A stretch of DNA of 64,000 nucleotides from contig NC_068938.1 of the NCBI RefSeq assembly GCF_016801865.2, forward strand, positions 86,169,899 through 86,233,898, read 5' to 3'. Under the pieces are notes generated by a model, which saw only the letters and a list, made by a program, of their open reading frames with translations, was not told the origin of the DNA and ran no database searches. Shown here piece by piece: positions 46,141 to 56,313 of the stretch. The translations under genes and the position numbers were made by a program. The stretch's first letter is position 1. Every line of letters begins with the position of its first letter. This DNA comes from Culex pipiens pallens. Taxonomy: Eukaryota > Arthropoda > Insecta > Diptera > Culicidae.

Positions 46141-47137
46141 ATAAAACCTAGAACCAAAAAAATAAATTCTTAGATGTAAATTTACATTTCTCAATCCAAA
46201 TTCTTATCCATAAGAAATGAAGTTCGAAGCTCCCCACCGAAAATTTCTTAGTTCCGTAAGCTCAATAAATCAGACCCACAATGCGGTGCAGCACAGTTGA
46301 ATCTGACCCAATTAATTACCCTCACCGCAGTCGCAGTCGCTCTCGTTGCACCTGGGGTCTCTACCCGGAGAGAGCTGGCCAACGAAAGCTAAACGGGACG
46401 AACTCGTCGTCTCTCTTCGGGTTTACTCTTTTGAATGATCAACCGCCGATCGTCCGAAGGAAAGCAAAAAAAGAGTGATGATTTCTCAAGCCACCGTTTC
46501 TCACCGTTCCAGAGGCGTTCTCTAGAATGTTGAAACTTTATTTTATTTAATTTATTACTTTGGTTATGCTTTTTTGCATGCACGTCTATAGAATCATTCC
46601 ATAAATATGTTTTGGAAATATTCGATTTTTTTCAAATAATTTCGAAATCGAACAAAATTTTACCAGAATCTGAAATACAATCCAAATATATTTTCAACAA
46701 TCCAGAGAATTACACTCAAAACTCATTTCAGACACTCACCAGCAGACTCTCACAATCTGGTGCGCCGACCTCTCACGTGGGATTTTCTTCGTCGGATTTT
46801 CCTTGCTGTCATCGTCGTCGTTGTGCGAAACTTTTCATCTCTCACTCGTCGACACTTCTCATCGTCCGATCGCTTCGTGTCGTCACTGTTGCTGCTGCAC
46901 AAAGTTATGTTTTATGTACTGACGAGAGCGCACATGATCGTCTCACGCGTCGATCACTCTCCGCTCTCATCATTCCACCCCGCGATCGTTGGCAATTTTG
47001 TTTTTGTTTTATTTGAATCGAGGCCCCTCCGCGCTCGCGTTGGATTTGATTCGTTCGGACTCTCCGTTATATTTTGCTGAGAAACAAATGACGGAATATT
47101 GGAAGAAAATGTTTGTGTTTTTTTAAATAAAGTTTTC
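46141..47137. other. Unique sequence next to the retroposon
   Basis: AT-rich with GC-richer parts at 46.28-46.5 and 46.74-47.08 kb. Two overlapping plus-strand frames at 46.6-47.08 kb (134 and 106 codons) are Ser/Arg-rich and lack motifs. The right border is the TSD of the 47151-48299 element. Confidence 0.4.
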
Positions 47138-47246
47138 AAACAATTAATTTTTTTTTTATTATTATTATAGAGACTTTACACCATTGTGCATTCATCTCTT
47201 CAAGGTGGATAGTGAAAGAGGAAAGATTACAGAGTTTAAAATCACT

Positions 47247-48212
47247 TCAATAATTATTACCATGCCTTTTTTCTAACGATTTCTGTCTATGTTTCAGATA
47301 TTTAGCGGAATATTTAAAGAGTGAATTATCAAGTTCTTCAAGTTTATCTTCGTCCTCTTCTTCCAGGGATTTAGAAGTTATCTCACAACATTTTTTCTTA
47401 TAATATTTTGCCTTTATGACATCTTCATCTTCTTCATCTGTTTCTTCTGCAGCCATCTCTCTTCGTTTTTTTGTTAGTTCGTCTTCCGCGTCTAAATATG
47501 CCTGTAAGCGCTTTCGGCGGCGGGTGTGCTTAGAAAGCACGGTCTCGAATCCATCGTTGTCTTCTTCGTCAATTTCACTTGTTTCCATTGCATTTTGTTC
47601 TGGTTTACTGTTGTTGCTTTTACTGCTGCTGCTGCTTGGCTCGGGTTCAATCGGTTGTGTACTGCTTTTTTGGTTCACCTTTTTACTCGAATCCGCACAT
47701 TTTTTGTTCTTTGCTTTGAGTTTGCAAAGCGATTTTTTGCCTATAATCGTCACTGCTGCAGCAGCATTGTTTATAGTGATTGATTTCGGCGTTGGCTGTT
47801 TCAGCAACATCCGCAGGGTCCGAACTCCATTTGGGATCCCTGGGAAGAAATTAATCCAGCGGTCGTTGGTGATGGTCAAAACTTCGCCGTATTTACTCAT
47901 CACTTTGACTACGTCATCATTGCTTATGCCTAGAGGTAGGTCAAGCACACGAACTTCCGTAGCGTTGTTGTCCAGGTAAATCGGGATTTTGCAACCCTGA
48001 TATACCAGAGGTTTGTCGATGATGGACGAGGCCATTGCTGAGTCGGCGAACTGCAACACGGCTATTTTTCTTCTATTGCATAATTGCAATGCTCGCAAGT
48101 TTTCTTGGTTTACTTGAAGGTCTGCGAGAAATTTTTTTACAAGCTTTGGGCTTGGTTGGTTTTGGAGTTGACAAAAATCCAGAACCACACTGTTTTTGTC
48201 TACGGTGCACAT
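47247..48212 (-). CDS. Retrotransposon ORF1p-like nucleic-acid-binding protein
   Basis: 321 codons from ATG at 48212 (MCTVDKNSVVLDFC); the frame is open upstream for nine codons without another ATG. Two RRM-like beta-alpha-beta segments are visible at about residues 10-80 and 85-145, the second including VRVLDLPLGISNDDVVKVM and WINFFPGIPNGVRTLRM, which I recognise from ORF1 (gag-like) proteins of Jockey-superfamily LINEs. The CCHC zinc knuckles expected next are absent: only two cysteines (about 163 and 172) remain around LKAKNKK. The C-terminal half is Ser-, Lys- and Glu/Asp-rich (SSSSSKSNN, EETDEEDED, EEEDEDKLEELD). It has no premature stop. It likely binds RNA in the element's RNP, but no activity can be claimed. 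Confidence 0.8.
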   Translation of the reverse strand: MCTVDKNSVVLDFCQLQNQPSPKLVKKFLADLQVNQENLRALQLCNRRKIAVLQFADSAMASSIIDKPLVYQGCKIPIYLDNNATEVRVLDLPLGISNDDVVKVMSKYGEVLTITNDRWINFFPGIPNGVRTLRMLLKQPTPKSITINNAAAAVTIIGKKSLCKLKAKNKKCADSSKKVNQKSSTQPIEPEPSSSSSKSNNSKPEQNAMETSEIDEEDNDGFETVLSKHTRRRKRLQAYLDAEDELTKKRREMAAEETDEEDEDVIKAKYYKKKCCEITSKSLEEEDEDKLEELDNSLFKYSAKYLKHRQKSLEKRHGNNY

Positions 48213-48262
48213 TTTGAAAAAGCGGCGACGCGCACACAAACTGCGGACTGGCGTTGAGAATG

Positions 48263-48297
48263 TGACTTGTAAGGTCGGCGGTTACTTTGCAACTGAA
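48263..48297 (-). promoter_or_regulatory. Internal Pol II promoter: Inr + DPE
   Basis: On the minus strand TCAGTT (A at 48294 as +1) matches the arthropod initiator TCAKTY. AGTCA at +28 to +32 (48267-48263) matches the DPE consensus RGWYV at its exact required spacing. It starts within a few bases of the TSD, as expected for a LINE with an internal promoter. Confidence 0.7.
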
Positions 48298-48312
48298 AAA
48301 AACAATTAATTT

Positions 48313-49859
48313 ATTTTGTTAACGAACATATTGTTAGCTTCATTAGGTCAAAAACTGACTGAGATATGGCAATTTGAAGACCAAATTCAAAGTGCATTTA
48401 ATAAAATTGGTTAAATAAATAAATCTTTTCGACCTGAAAAAAATATTTTAAATTATGTTTCTTCTCTGGTTGCGAAAGTATATAAAGTCAGCGACAGTTA
48501 CTACTTAACTAATGTAAAAATGTAGAAATGTTCCAATATTATTGTTAACATTCCATATTTCAGCTAATTTTTTTTAATATAAATTGTAAATTGTTATAAA
48601 CATTTTCAAAAATAATAATCTTTGGAAATATGATTTTTGAACAAAAACTCACAATAGTTTAATTTTTAACATTTAAAATCAAATCAAAAATCCCCGAGAT
48701 ATTTTCAGTTGAAAAAAAAAGCCTGTTCAAATCTCATTTTTCTTAAGAGGCTGTATCAAAGCAACCAGGTGTCCAATTAACAAAGTTTCTAAACTAGTTA
48801 AACATTTTTCAATTTGATGATGGCAAAACAACTGTACTGATTTATTATGCATTTTTGAACACATTTTTCATTCAATTGTGAAAACAATGTTCGTGGTTAA
48901 ATTACCCACAAGTTGCAAGCAACTATTGGGAACTGGAAAAAATGGACTAACCATAAATAAATAAACATTTTAAAAAAATGTTTCGCAACAAATGTGATTA
49001 CTTTGTCATAAATCCGCCTGAGAGAAGCCTTAAACTTAAATGTTGGTCAAACATGTTAAGTACATCGTGGTCCGGCTTAGTGAATTTTCACGTTTGCGCG
49101 GACAGCGTGAAATTCTTGAAATTTAGAAATATCTGTTAAATCTCGTAAAATTTAACAATCAACAATTGCAAAAAAAAATCATTCACAAATACTTCTTAAA
49201 TTAGCCTTTTATATAAATTATACCAGTTTATAAAGGATATGGGAAACAAATACTACAATGAAATTGTTACAACATTTAATCAGAAATGAATGCTATTAAT
49301 TCCTGATTGAAGTAAATATGAATAAGTAAAATAAAAAAAATCGGCTTCATTCAGTAGATTGCAGTTATCCTTCAAATATTTTTGAAAAAATAGCTGTATC
49401 TAGCTGACTTTCTTTGAATCGATTTTACAGGAACCGTGGTTGAAGCAAGCAATCTGGGTTTAGAATTTGAAGTCTCTTCTAATAGCTTAATTAGAAGAGA
49501 CTGAAAATTCCATTGAAGTAGAGAAAAATATAGAGAAATCTGAGATCGCAATTTGAAGCATTTATAAATTGTATCAGCTTTTCTAAGAAAACTACTCAAT
49601 TGAATCATATTTTCAATCCGGGTGATAACAATTCGACTAAAGTTATATTTTAAATGTTTGAACTTGGTTTATTCAAGATTTAATGAACGTTGCTTCAACA
49701 AATTATTTTTGATCTTAAATATCAGGCCTTTTTATAACATTTAGGATCTTTTCTGTGTTCCGTGAAATTTCCAAAATGTTTGATGATTTGGTTTGGCTTG
49801 TCAAATTTAAATACTTCACTCAAATTTTGCTTTGGTTCTATTTGGTAAACAATGTCATG
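48313..49859. other. AT-rich DNA, diverged hAT-like end at 49.07 kb
   Basis: AT-rich. At about 49073, GGCTTAGTGAATTTTCACG followed by a CGCGGACAGCGTGAAATT..TTGAAATT stretch resembles the termini of the hAT-type element at 33864-34963. A convincing opposite end is lacking (a GTTCCGTGAAATCC stretch near 50040 is a candidate). Confidence 0.45.
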
Positions 49860-49875
49860 TTAAGTACAATCTTTA

Positions 49876-49898
49876 ATCTAATCTAATCTAATCTAATC
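49876..49898 (-). mobile_element. Tail-only retroposon insertion with 16-bp TSD
   Basis: TTAAGTACAATCTTTA occurs at 49860-49875 and 49899-49914. Between them are only 23 bp of (AATCT)n, which on the minus strand is (GATTA)n, the same pentamer that forms the tail of the retroposon at 15260-17015. It is an insertion truncated to its tail. Confidence 0.85.
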
Positions 49899-50058
49899 TT
49901 AAGTACAATCTTTAGTGACTAAAAATATAAAGAAATTTGGAAAAGATTTTTTTCCGGTGAATATATTTTAATAAATTATAAAAGAATATTCAGAATTGTT
50001 TTACATAAGATTTTAAAAGTTATTTTAAAATTTTTCATGTTCCGTGAAATCCAGTTAA

Positions 50059-50259
50059 ACCTCGCATAGTGCGCAGGCGTTAGGTTTTGCATTTCGTCGA
50101 TTTCTCAAACACGACACAATATTTTTGCAGTCTTTTTAAATCAATTTGTTCGTCATTTTTCCATTCTACAATCAGATTCAAAAACATTGCAAAAATGTTA
50201 TGTAGTTTTAGAGTATTCGAAGAAACACTAAGCGTAACGCCTGCGCACTATGCGAGGTT
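50059..50259. mobile_element. 201-bp MITE with perfect 25-bp TIRs
   Basis: The end ACCTCGCATAGTGCGCAGGC (within 50059-50083) is repeated exactly inverted at 50235-50259. The interior is AT-rich and non-coding. No clean TSD is seen; it abuts the TTAA-type copy C. Perfect TIRs suggest recent activity. Confidence 0.85.
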
Positions 50260-50261
50260 GT

Positions 50262-50955
50262 ATATCATGTATATCGGCAAAAAAGTCAGAGGTTAGTACG
50301 ACCGCAAACTTCAACTTTTTTAATTTTTTTTTCTTCAGGTCATTAAAATGCACATTTTCACCTACTAACAAAACAAATTTGAAGATATTTGGTTGCATCA
50401 TTACCGAGATATAGCAATTTCAAGTTAGTAGTTTCAAAAAACGGGTGCCACTATATTTCAACACTGTCTCGACCAAATCGGCTCAAAATTTTTGTGAAGA
50501 CTCGTTAAACCGATTCCGTGTGCATGATGAAGCCAGATTTTCAAGAAGTTTATTTTAATAAAAAAGATAAAAACATTTTAGTGTTTTTCATATAAAAAAT
50601 CGTAAGTTTTTGATTTTTGTATTTTTTTAACAAGCAAATTTTAGAAATTGGGCTTCGTCATGCACACGGGATACATCTTGAGAGTCTTCACCTCAAATTT
50701 CAGCCAATTTGGTCCATCCCATCTCAAGATATCGTGGCACCCGTAAATCAACTCAGGGTTTAGAGAAAAACGCCAACAAAGTTTGCAGCCCGCTTTGCAC
50801 ATGGCAAAATTTTGAGCTTAAATCGTCTCTTACTCAGTTTAATCATGAAAAATCTTCATGAAACTTTGTGATTAATAATCATCTTTTGAGTGGATTTAAC
50901 AAATACTCTGTAATATAAAGTTTTGTGATTTTCTACATGTATGCAACCCCTTAAC
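50262..50955. mobile_element. TTAA-type MITE, copy C
   Basis: Shares the interior blocks of copies A and B (CGTCATGCACACGGGATA, CCAATTTGGTCCATCCCATC, TTAAATCGTCTCTTACTCA) and ends TTCTACATGTATGCAACCCC followed by TTAA at 50950. The left terminus (GTATATCATGTATATCGGC) is eroded. It is non-coding. Confidence 0.65.
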
Positions 50956-52169
50956 TGTATCCATGAAATTTGGTGTTTTGAAATTATGGTCGCAGCGCTA
51001 ACCCTAATCCTGATCTTTGGACGAAACCCTATAATATAATGACAAAATGTGCCTCATTAAATCTTTTTATGCGTTGATTCCAATCGATTTTCGAAAATTT
51101 GAAAATAGGTGGCTTTTTTGAATAAATCAATGAGGAAATACGACAATTTTTTTTATAATGCCTAAGAAAACATTGTTCCTAACATCATAATCTATTATTT
51201 AAGAAGTGAGCTCCTAGAACTCCTCGACATGAACTCAAAGAGACAGGCTAAAGAGCTTCTACATAGTTTGAGAGTTAATCAAGTTCATAACTCACATTTT
51301 GATACCGTATTTAACTATGTTGAAAAAAAACAACACATGAGTGATTTTATGCAAAAATATGTTATGGTTCTTCGCGAATAACTATATTCTCTGAAAGGTA
51401 TATTTACATTGTAACAATTAAGCCAGGGCCAGGTGGAACGATCATTTTGAGGTCAACGCCAAAATCAGTTCATATTATAATATTGCTTGTCAATGTATAA
51501 TTTTCAAAAATAAAATGAAAATCATTTTCGGGTTCCCGGCCGGCTGGACGCGGGGAAATGTTTTTCTCTGCGTTTAATTCATATGAATTAATTTGTCCCC
51601 GGTGCTATTACCCTCTTCAGCGGCTATAAAATAATGTTGCCCGTAATGATAAAGCAAGCACATTGCCTCATCGCTGTCCGGCCTCCCCGGCCAACCCGTC
51701 GACGACCTATTAGCCCCCAGGTTGCGGCAAAACTGGTGGCAATGAAAAACGGACGACGACAACGACGGTGACCAAAGTTGGGGAAAAGTGGGGAGAAAAA
51801 AAAAGCTGGCTGCCCGGTTTTCTCCATCACTGCAGCAGCAGCGCAAGATTTTAATTATGACCAAAATACACGAATGTGACAAGTTTGAAAGAGGAAAAAG
51901 TAAACACAAATAAACGTCTAATTGCAGTTTGCTTTCGTTTGGTTTCAAGGGAACAACTTTACATGTCCACTCATGTGTGTGTAGAACATCCGGATGGCGG
52001 TGGGCATTGTGCAACCAAAGTTTGGCCACTGTAGTGGTGGTGGTGGTATGAACAGATTCGCACACAGACATGGCGATTTTTGGTGGCGGTGAGAAACATT
52101 TTTGATAAATTTATACATTGTAATCTGTGATCGTTGTCGCTGCAAAAGAACACAGAGGACTCTGATTAC
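50956..52169. other. Unique non-coding sequence
   Basis: AT-rich to 51.5 kb, then mixed with GC-richer 51.53-52.1 kb (GACGACGACAACGACGG, GTGGTGGTGGTGG). Minus-strand frames there are repeat-driven. No gene is supported. Confidence 0.4.
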
Positions 52170-52224
52170 CGTAAAACGAGGTAACTTTAAATACACCCAA
52201 ACTAGAATGGCCGAAAATACTACC

Positions 52225-52600
52225 AAATTTCAAAATATTGAAGATCTGGCAACCATGTCTCAAGTTATTTTTGTATTTTTTTTAATCCGGATCTCACATA
52301 TCTGTATGAAAACTATGATCGGATCAATCATCCAACCTAACATTGGATAGGTTATAATATGACCTTCTTAAGGAGTTCAAAATATTGAGGATTTGGCAAC
52401 CCTGTCTCAACTTTAATCACTTAAGTGATGTTTAGGTACTTTCATGGAACCAAATCTAACTTATCTATATGGAAAATATTTTCGGATTATTCATCCGACC
52501 TCCCTATGCAAAGAGTCTAAAAGTTTGCTGATATGACAACCGTGACTCAAGTTATGACCACTTAATTATGTACTTTTTTTGAAACCGGATCTTATGGTTT
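52225..52600 (+). repeat. Mosquito-type ~145-bp repeat units (three)
   Basis: GATCTGGCAACCATGTCTCA (52243), GATTTGGCAACCCTGTCTCA (52390) and GATATGACAACCGTGACTCA (52530) start successive units, each followed by a CACTTAA-like block, an ATCCGGATC-like block and CATCCRACCT. The same family occurs in inverse orientation at 59495-59835. An ACCGTAAAACGAGGTAAC motif at 52170 resembles the end of the 8030 element. Confidence 0.75.
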
Positions 52601-52610
52601 TGGTTGGTTT

Positions 52611-53692
52611 CGTACCAAAAACCATGTTTGATGCTAGATGTCAATTATTTCCTGATCTTCTGTGTAACCAATTTTCGGCAAGGAGTAGGGAAGGCACATA
52701 TAAGCATAATGTACAAAGGTTTTGTTGTAACTTGATCTTGATGAATAATTGTAAAAAAAAAAGTCAGCCCACGTTACGGTACGGCTCGCTGACCGCGTTG
52801 TTGCGGTTACTGCTCTGCAACCGGGACTCCTGGGCCCCGGCCGGACAACGATGATGAAAAAGGCGACGGCAACGCACTCCCGGTGTTTCCTGGGTTTACA
52901 CGCAGCGAGCGAACAGGCACAAGCAACCTGTATTAACCGGTAGCATCGAAACCTTCAACAGCTGTCTCACCCGTGGTACTGATATCGTCAATTATCTTGA
53001 ACTTTAATTTATTCAAATATGCTATCATTATGTGCCCCTGATGGAGAGTGATAAACTTTTTTTCGTGCGCGCGCGGCGGTGAGCGGCTCTGCTCCTTTCG
53101 CCGGAGCATGTCACTTCCTTCGGAGGTTTTGCTGTCCGGCGTTGGTCCACCGCGGTTGTAAATATGAAGAACACTCTCGTCCATGCATCCCAGAGGGAGG
53201 TGAGGTTTGGCACCCTGGAGGACCTGCGCGGGGACGTGACAAGCTGGCCCGGGTTCGGTGGCCAGTGTTTTGCTTAATTTAAATATAAATTGATATAAAT
53301 CGTTCAAACGCTGTGGCATCGAATGCCATCCTTCCATCGCAAGGATGTTGTAAAGCTGATGATGCTGCTGCCGCTGCTGATGTACAAGGCGACGTCAAGC
53401 CGGTTCAAGTCATTGCCTCAGCAGTTAGCAGTTCTGATCTGACGAATTGCAGTTCGGCAAGTTGAGTGATTTTAACGCTGCGTCTTTTGGCAGAATGAGA
53501 TCATCACATCTGAATCGGAAGGATTTGCGATTAACTTCGTCAGTTCAATTTATCTTGCAAATACCACAAATCAGATTTGAGAGGGCAACAAAATATTGCA
53601 CAGGAATTGAAAATGCATTATTTTTCGCTAATAAATGAATCCCTAGCACAGCTTATCTCTGGCAAAATTCCAAAAATCTGGACATTATCCGC
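52611..53692. other. Unique GC-richer sequence; possible minus ORF
   Basis: Contains a 134-codon minus-strand ATG frame at 52933-53337 (MEGWHSMPQRLNDLYQF ...), Pro/Arg-rich, with no recognised domain. A GC-rich pocket at 53065-53150 and CTGCTGCCGCTGCTG near 53368 break up the region. Coding is possible but unsupported. Confidence 0.3.
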
Positions 53693-53852
53693 CAACTCAC
53701 ACAGCAATTACCCCTACCCGTCTTCGATTTCTGGAAAACTTTTATCAAAGGGTTAATTTTGGTCCCTGATCACGAATTTGAGGTCCATTTTTCGATATCT
53801 AATGACGGTAGGCTGTACGATGTCCGACCCCTTTAATCTTCTATCTCTATAT
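53693..53852 (+). mobile_element. Foldback family 2, left-end fragment
   Basis: CCAACTCACACAGCAATTACCC, TCTTCGATTT and GGTCCCTGATCACGAATTTG, then ATATCTAATGACGG: the same order as 54970-55100 but diverged. Only the first 160 bp of a left arm remain. Confidence 0.7.
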
Positions 53853-54110
53853 ATAAAAAATTTCGACGGTTTTGTTCGAACGCGAATCAGTTGATAACGG
53901 AAAGTCGGATCGTGGTGCTCTTTGTTGCGTTGGGTTCGTTTAAGCCCAAGGAAGGTTCTTACGCCAAAAAGATACAACTTTGGCCACTCTGGAACCGAGT
54001 CCGGAAAATCTGCAGATTGTATGGGAAAAGTTACGTGAAATCAAATTTTGATCACAGGAGGCTGAATAAGCAAAAAAGTTAAAAACGTCAACAAACGAAA
54101 AAAGGCAGAA
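53853..54110 (+). mobile_element. Possible Helitron-type 5' end
   Basis: TCTCTATATATAAAAAATTT is the TC-plus-TATATA start style known for Helitron 5' termini, followed by unique GTTCGAACGCGAATCAG. No CTRR hairpin 3' end or Rep/helicase frame is seen, so the assignment is weak. Confidence 0.25.
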
Positions 54111-54217
54111 CGAAGTTTGTCGGGTAAGGCTTGTTTTACATAGATTCGTCTAAAATCCGTTTTTCAACTATTCTTAACTTCACAAGTAAACAGATCTTAT
54201 GAGAAAGTAAGGCAGTC

Positions 54218-54715
54218 ATAACCTATTTTTTTATTTTTTTATTGTTAAATTTTACTTTATCCATGGGAAAATTTTGACCAATTTTGTCAAGGACATTATT
54301 TTGGCCACGAAATGTGGAGTTAATACCACAACCTTTTTGGAAAAGTTAAAAAATTTAAAGTTGATTTTTTTAATTAATTAAGGAAAACAATAATTTATTC
54401 AAAAGTGTCCACAACCAATTTGTCAATATTTTTTATTTTGTTAAGTATTGCTATGGAAATATTTTGACCAATTCTATCAAGCAATTTTTTTTAATTAATT
54501 TTGGCCTTCCTACCAAAACTTTTTTTAAAAGTGAAAAATTTAAAAGTTGATTTTTAAATTATTGATATACTTCCCTAAGGAAAACAACCATTTGTTCCAA
54601 AATTTTTCATGTTTCCATAACCCAATTTATTATTATTTTTTAATTTTGCTAAATATGGCTAGAAATATGACTAAATTAAATTTTTTATCAAGGACATTTT
54701 GTTGGTAATGAAAAT
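54218..54715 (+). repeat. Three ~190-205-bp diverged tandem units
   Basis: CATGGGAAAATTTTGACCAA (54262) and GCTATGGAAATATTTTGACC (54449) and a weaker copy near 54650 head successive units, each with ATCAAGGACAT/TTAATTTTGGCC, AAAAGTTGATTTTT and GGAAAACAA blocks. The pattern matches the 25.8-26.3 kb repeats, linking the two loci. Confidence 0.7.
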
Positions 54716-54958
54716 GCATTTCTAATTGTTTTCAGTTGGTTAGACTTCTATTTACCTTGAAATTTTGAAGTTTTTTGAAAAAATATGTTTTTTCCCCCTG
54801 ATTTTTCGGACCGATTTTGAAGGGGGGGGGGACGACATAAACTTTGAAAAATATTTGCAACGGCCTAAACACTAATAATTAAATTTCATAATTATCTAAT
54901 AATGAGACATCAATCCCAAAATCAGTTATTTACCAGCGCAAAAAAATATATCACCATT

Positions 54959-56309
54959 GGGTAATTCTCTACCAACTCACACCAAATCGGGAAAAGTTGC
55001 CCCGACCCCTCTTCGATTTGCGTGAAACTTTGTCCTAAGGGGTAACTTTTGTCCCTGATCACGAATCCGAGGTCCATTTTTTGATATCTCGTGACGGAGG
55101 GGCGGTACGACCCCTTCCATTTTTGAACATGCGAAAAAAGAGGTGTTTTTCATTAATTTGCAGCCTGAAACGGTGATGAGATAGAAATTTGGTGTCAAAG
55201 GGACTTTTATGTAAAATTAGACGCCCGATTTGATGGCGTACTCAGAATTCCGAAAAAACGTATTTTTCATCGAAAAAAACACTAAAAAAGTTTTAAAAAT
55301 TCTCCCATTTTCCGTTACTTGACTGTAAAAAAATTTGGAACATGTCATTTTATGGGAAATTTAATGTACTTTTCGAATATACATTGACCCAGAAGGGTCA
55401 TTTTTTCATTTAGAACAAAATTTTTCATTTTAAAATTTCGTGTTTTTTCTAACTTTGCAGGGTTATTTTTTAGAGTGTAACAATGTTCTACAAAGTTGTA
55501 GAGCAGATAATAACAAAAATTTTGATATATAGACATAAGGGGTTTGCTTATAATTATCACGAGTTATCACGATTTTACGAAAAAAAGTTTTGAAAAAGTA
55601 ACTTTTTGCGTTTCTCTTTGTTTCGTCGTCCGTGTCTGTCGCGGGTGATCATGAACGGCCATGATCGATGACGACCAAATTTTTCAAAACTTTTTTTCGT
55701 AAAATCGCGATAACTCGTGGTAATTATAAGCAAACCCCTTATGTCTATATATCAAAATTTTTGTAATTGTCTGTTCTACAACTTTGTAGAACATTATTAC
55801 ACTCTAAAAAATAACCCTGCAAAGTAAGAAAAAACACGAAATTTTAAAATGAAAAATTTTGTTCTAAATGAAAAAAAGACCCTTCTGGGTCAATATAGAT
55901 TCGAAAAGTACATTAAATTTCCCATAAAATGACATGTTCCAAATTTTTTTACAGTCGAGTAACGGAAAATGGGAGAATTTTTAAAACTTTTTTAGTGTTT
56001 TTTTCGATGAAAAATACGTTTTTTCGGAATTCTGAGTACGCCATCAAATCGGGCGTCTAATTTTACATAAAAGGCCCTTTGACACCAAATTTCGATCTCA
56101 TCACCGTTTCAGGCTGCAAATTATTGAAAAACACATCTTTTTTCGCATGTTCAAAAATGGAAGGGGTCGTACCGCCCCTCCGTCACGAGATATCAAAAAA
56201 CGGACCTCGGATTCGTGATCAGGGACAAAAGTTACCCCTTAGGACAAAGTTTCGCGCAAATCGAAGAGGGGTCGGGGCAACTGCTGTGTGAGTTGGCGGA
56301 GAATTACCC
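54959..56309. mobile_element. Complete foldback element, family 2, 4-bp TSD
   Basis: GGGTAATTCTCTACCAACTC at the left is mirrored at the right end (GAGAATTACCC), with CATT directly outside both (54955-54958 and 56310-56313). The arms are about 640 bp and pair nearly throughout, around a roughly 70-bp unpaired centre (55600-55675, GTTTCGTCGTCCGTGTCTG). Transcribed RNA would form a very long hairpin. It is non-coding; the arm frames (for example 55198-54977) are shared only because the arms repeat. Confidence 0.92.
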
Positions 56310-56313
56310 CATT

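Larger units (their letters stand above)
47151..48299 (-). mobile_element. ORF1-only LINE-type retroposon, complete with TSD
   Basis: AAACAATTAATTT flanks it at 47138-47150 and 48300-48312. Read on the minus strand it has a short 5' UTR starting TCAGTTGCAAAG, one full-length ORF1 (48212-47247), a 3' UTR of about 75 nt and an (AAT)n-poly(A) tail (47151-47170). No endonuclease or reverse-transcriptase frame exists between ORF1 and the tail. It is therefore a full unit of a non-autonomous element, comparable in layout to half-LINEs such as mammalian HAL1, and must be copied by a partner LINE in trans. Confidence 0.88.

Noticed and set aside
47416..47979. 187-codon plus-strand ORF
   Set aside because: Antisense shadow of the retroposon ORF1; Ser-rich because it mirrors acidic and Lys codons.
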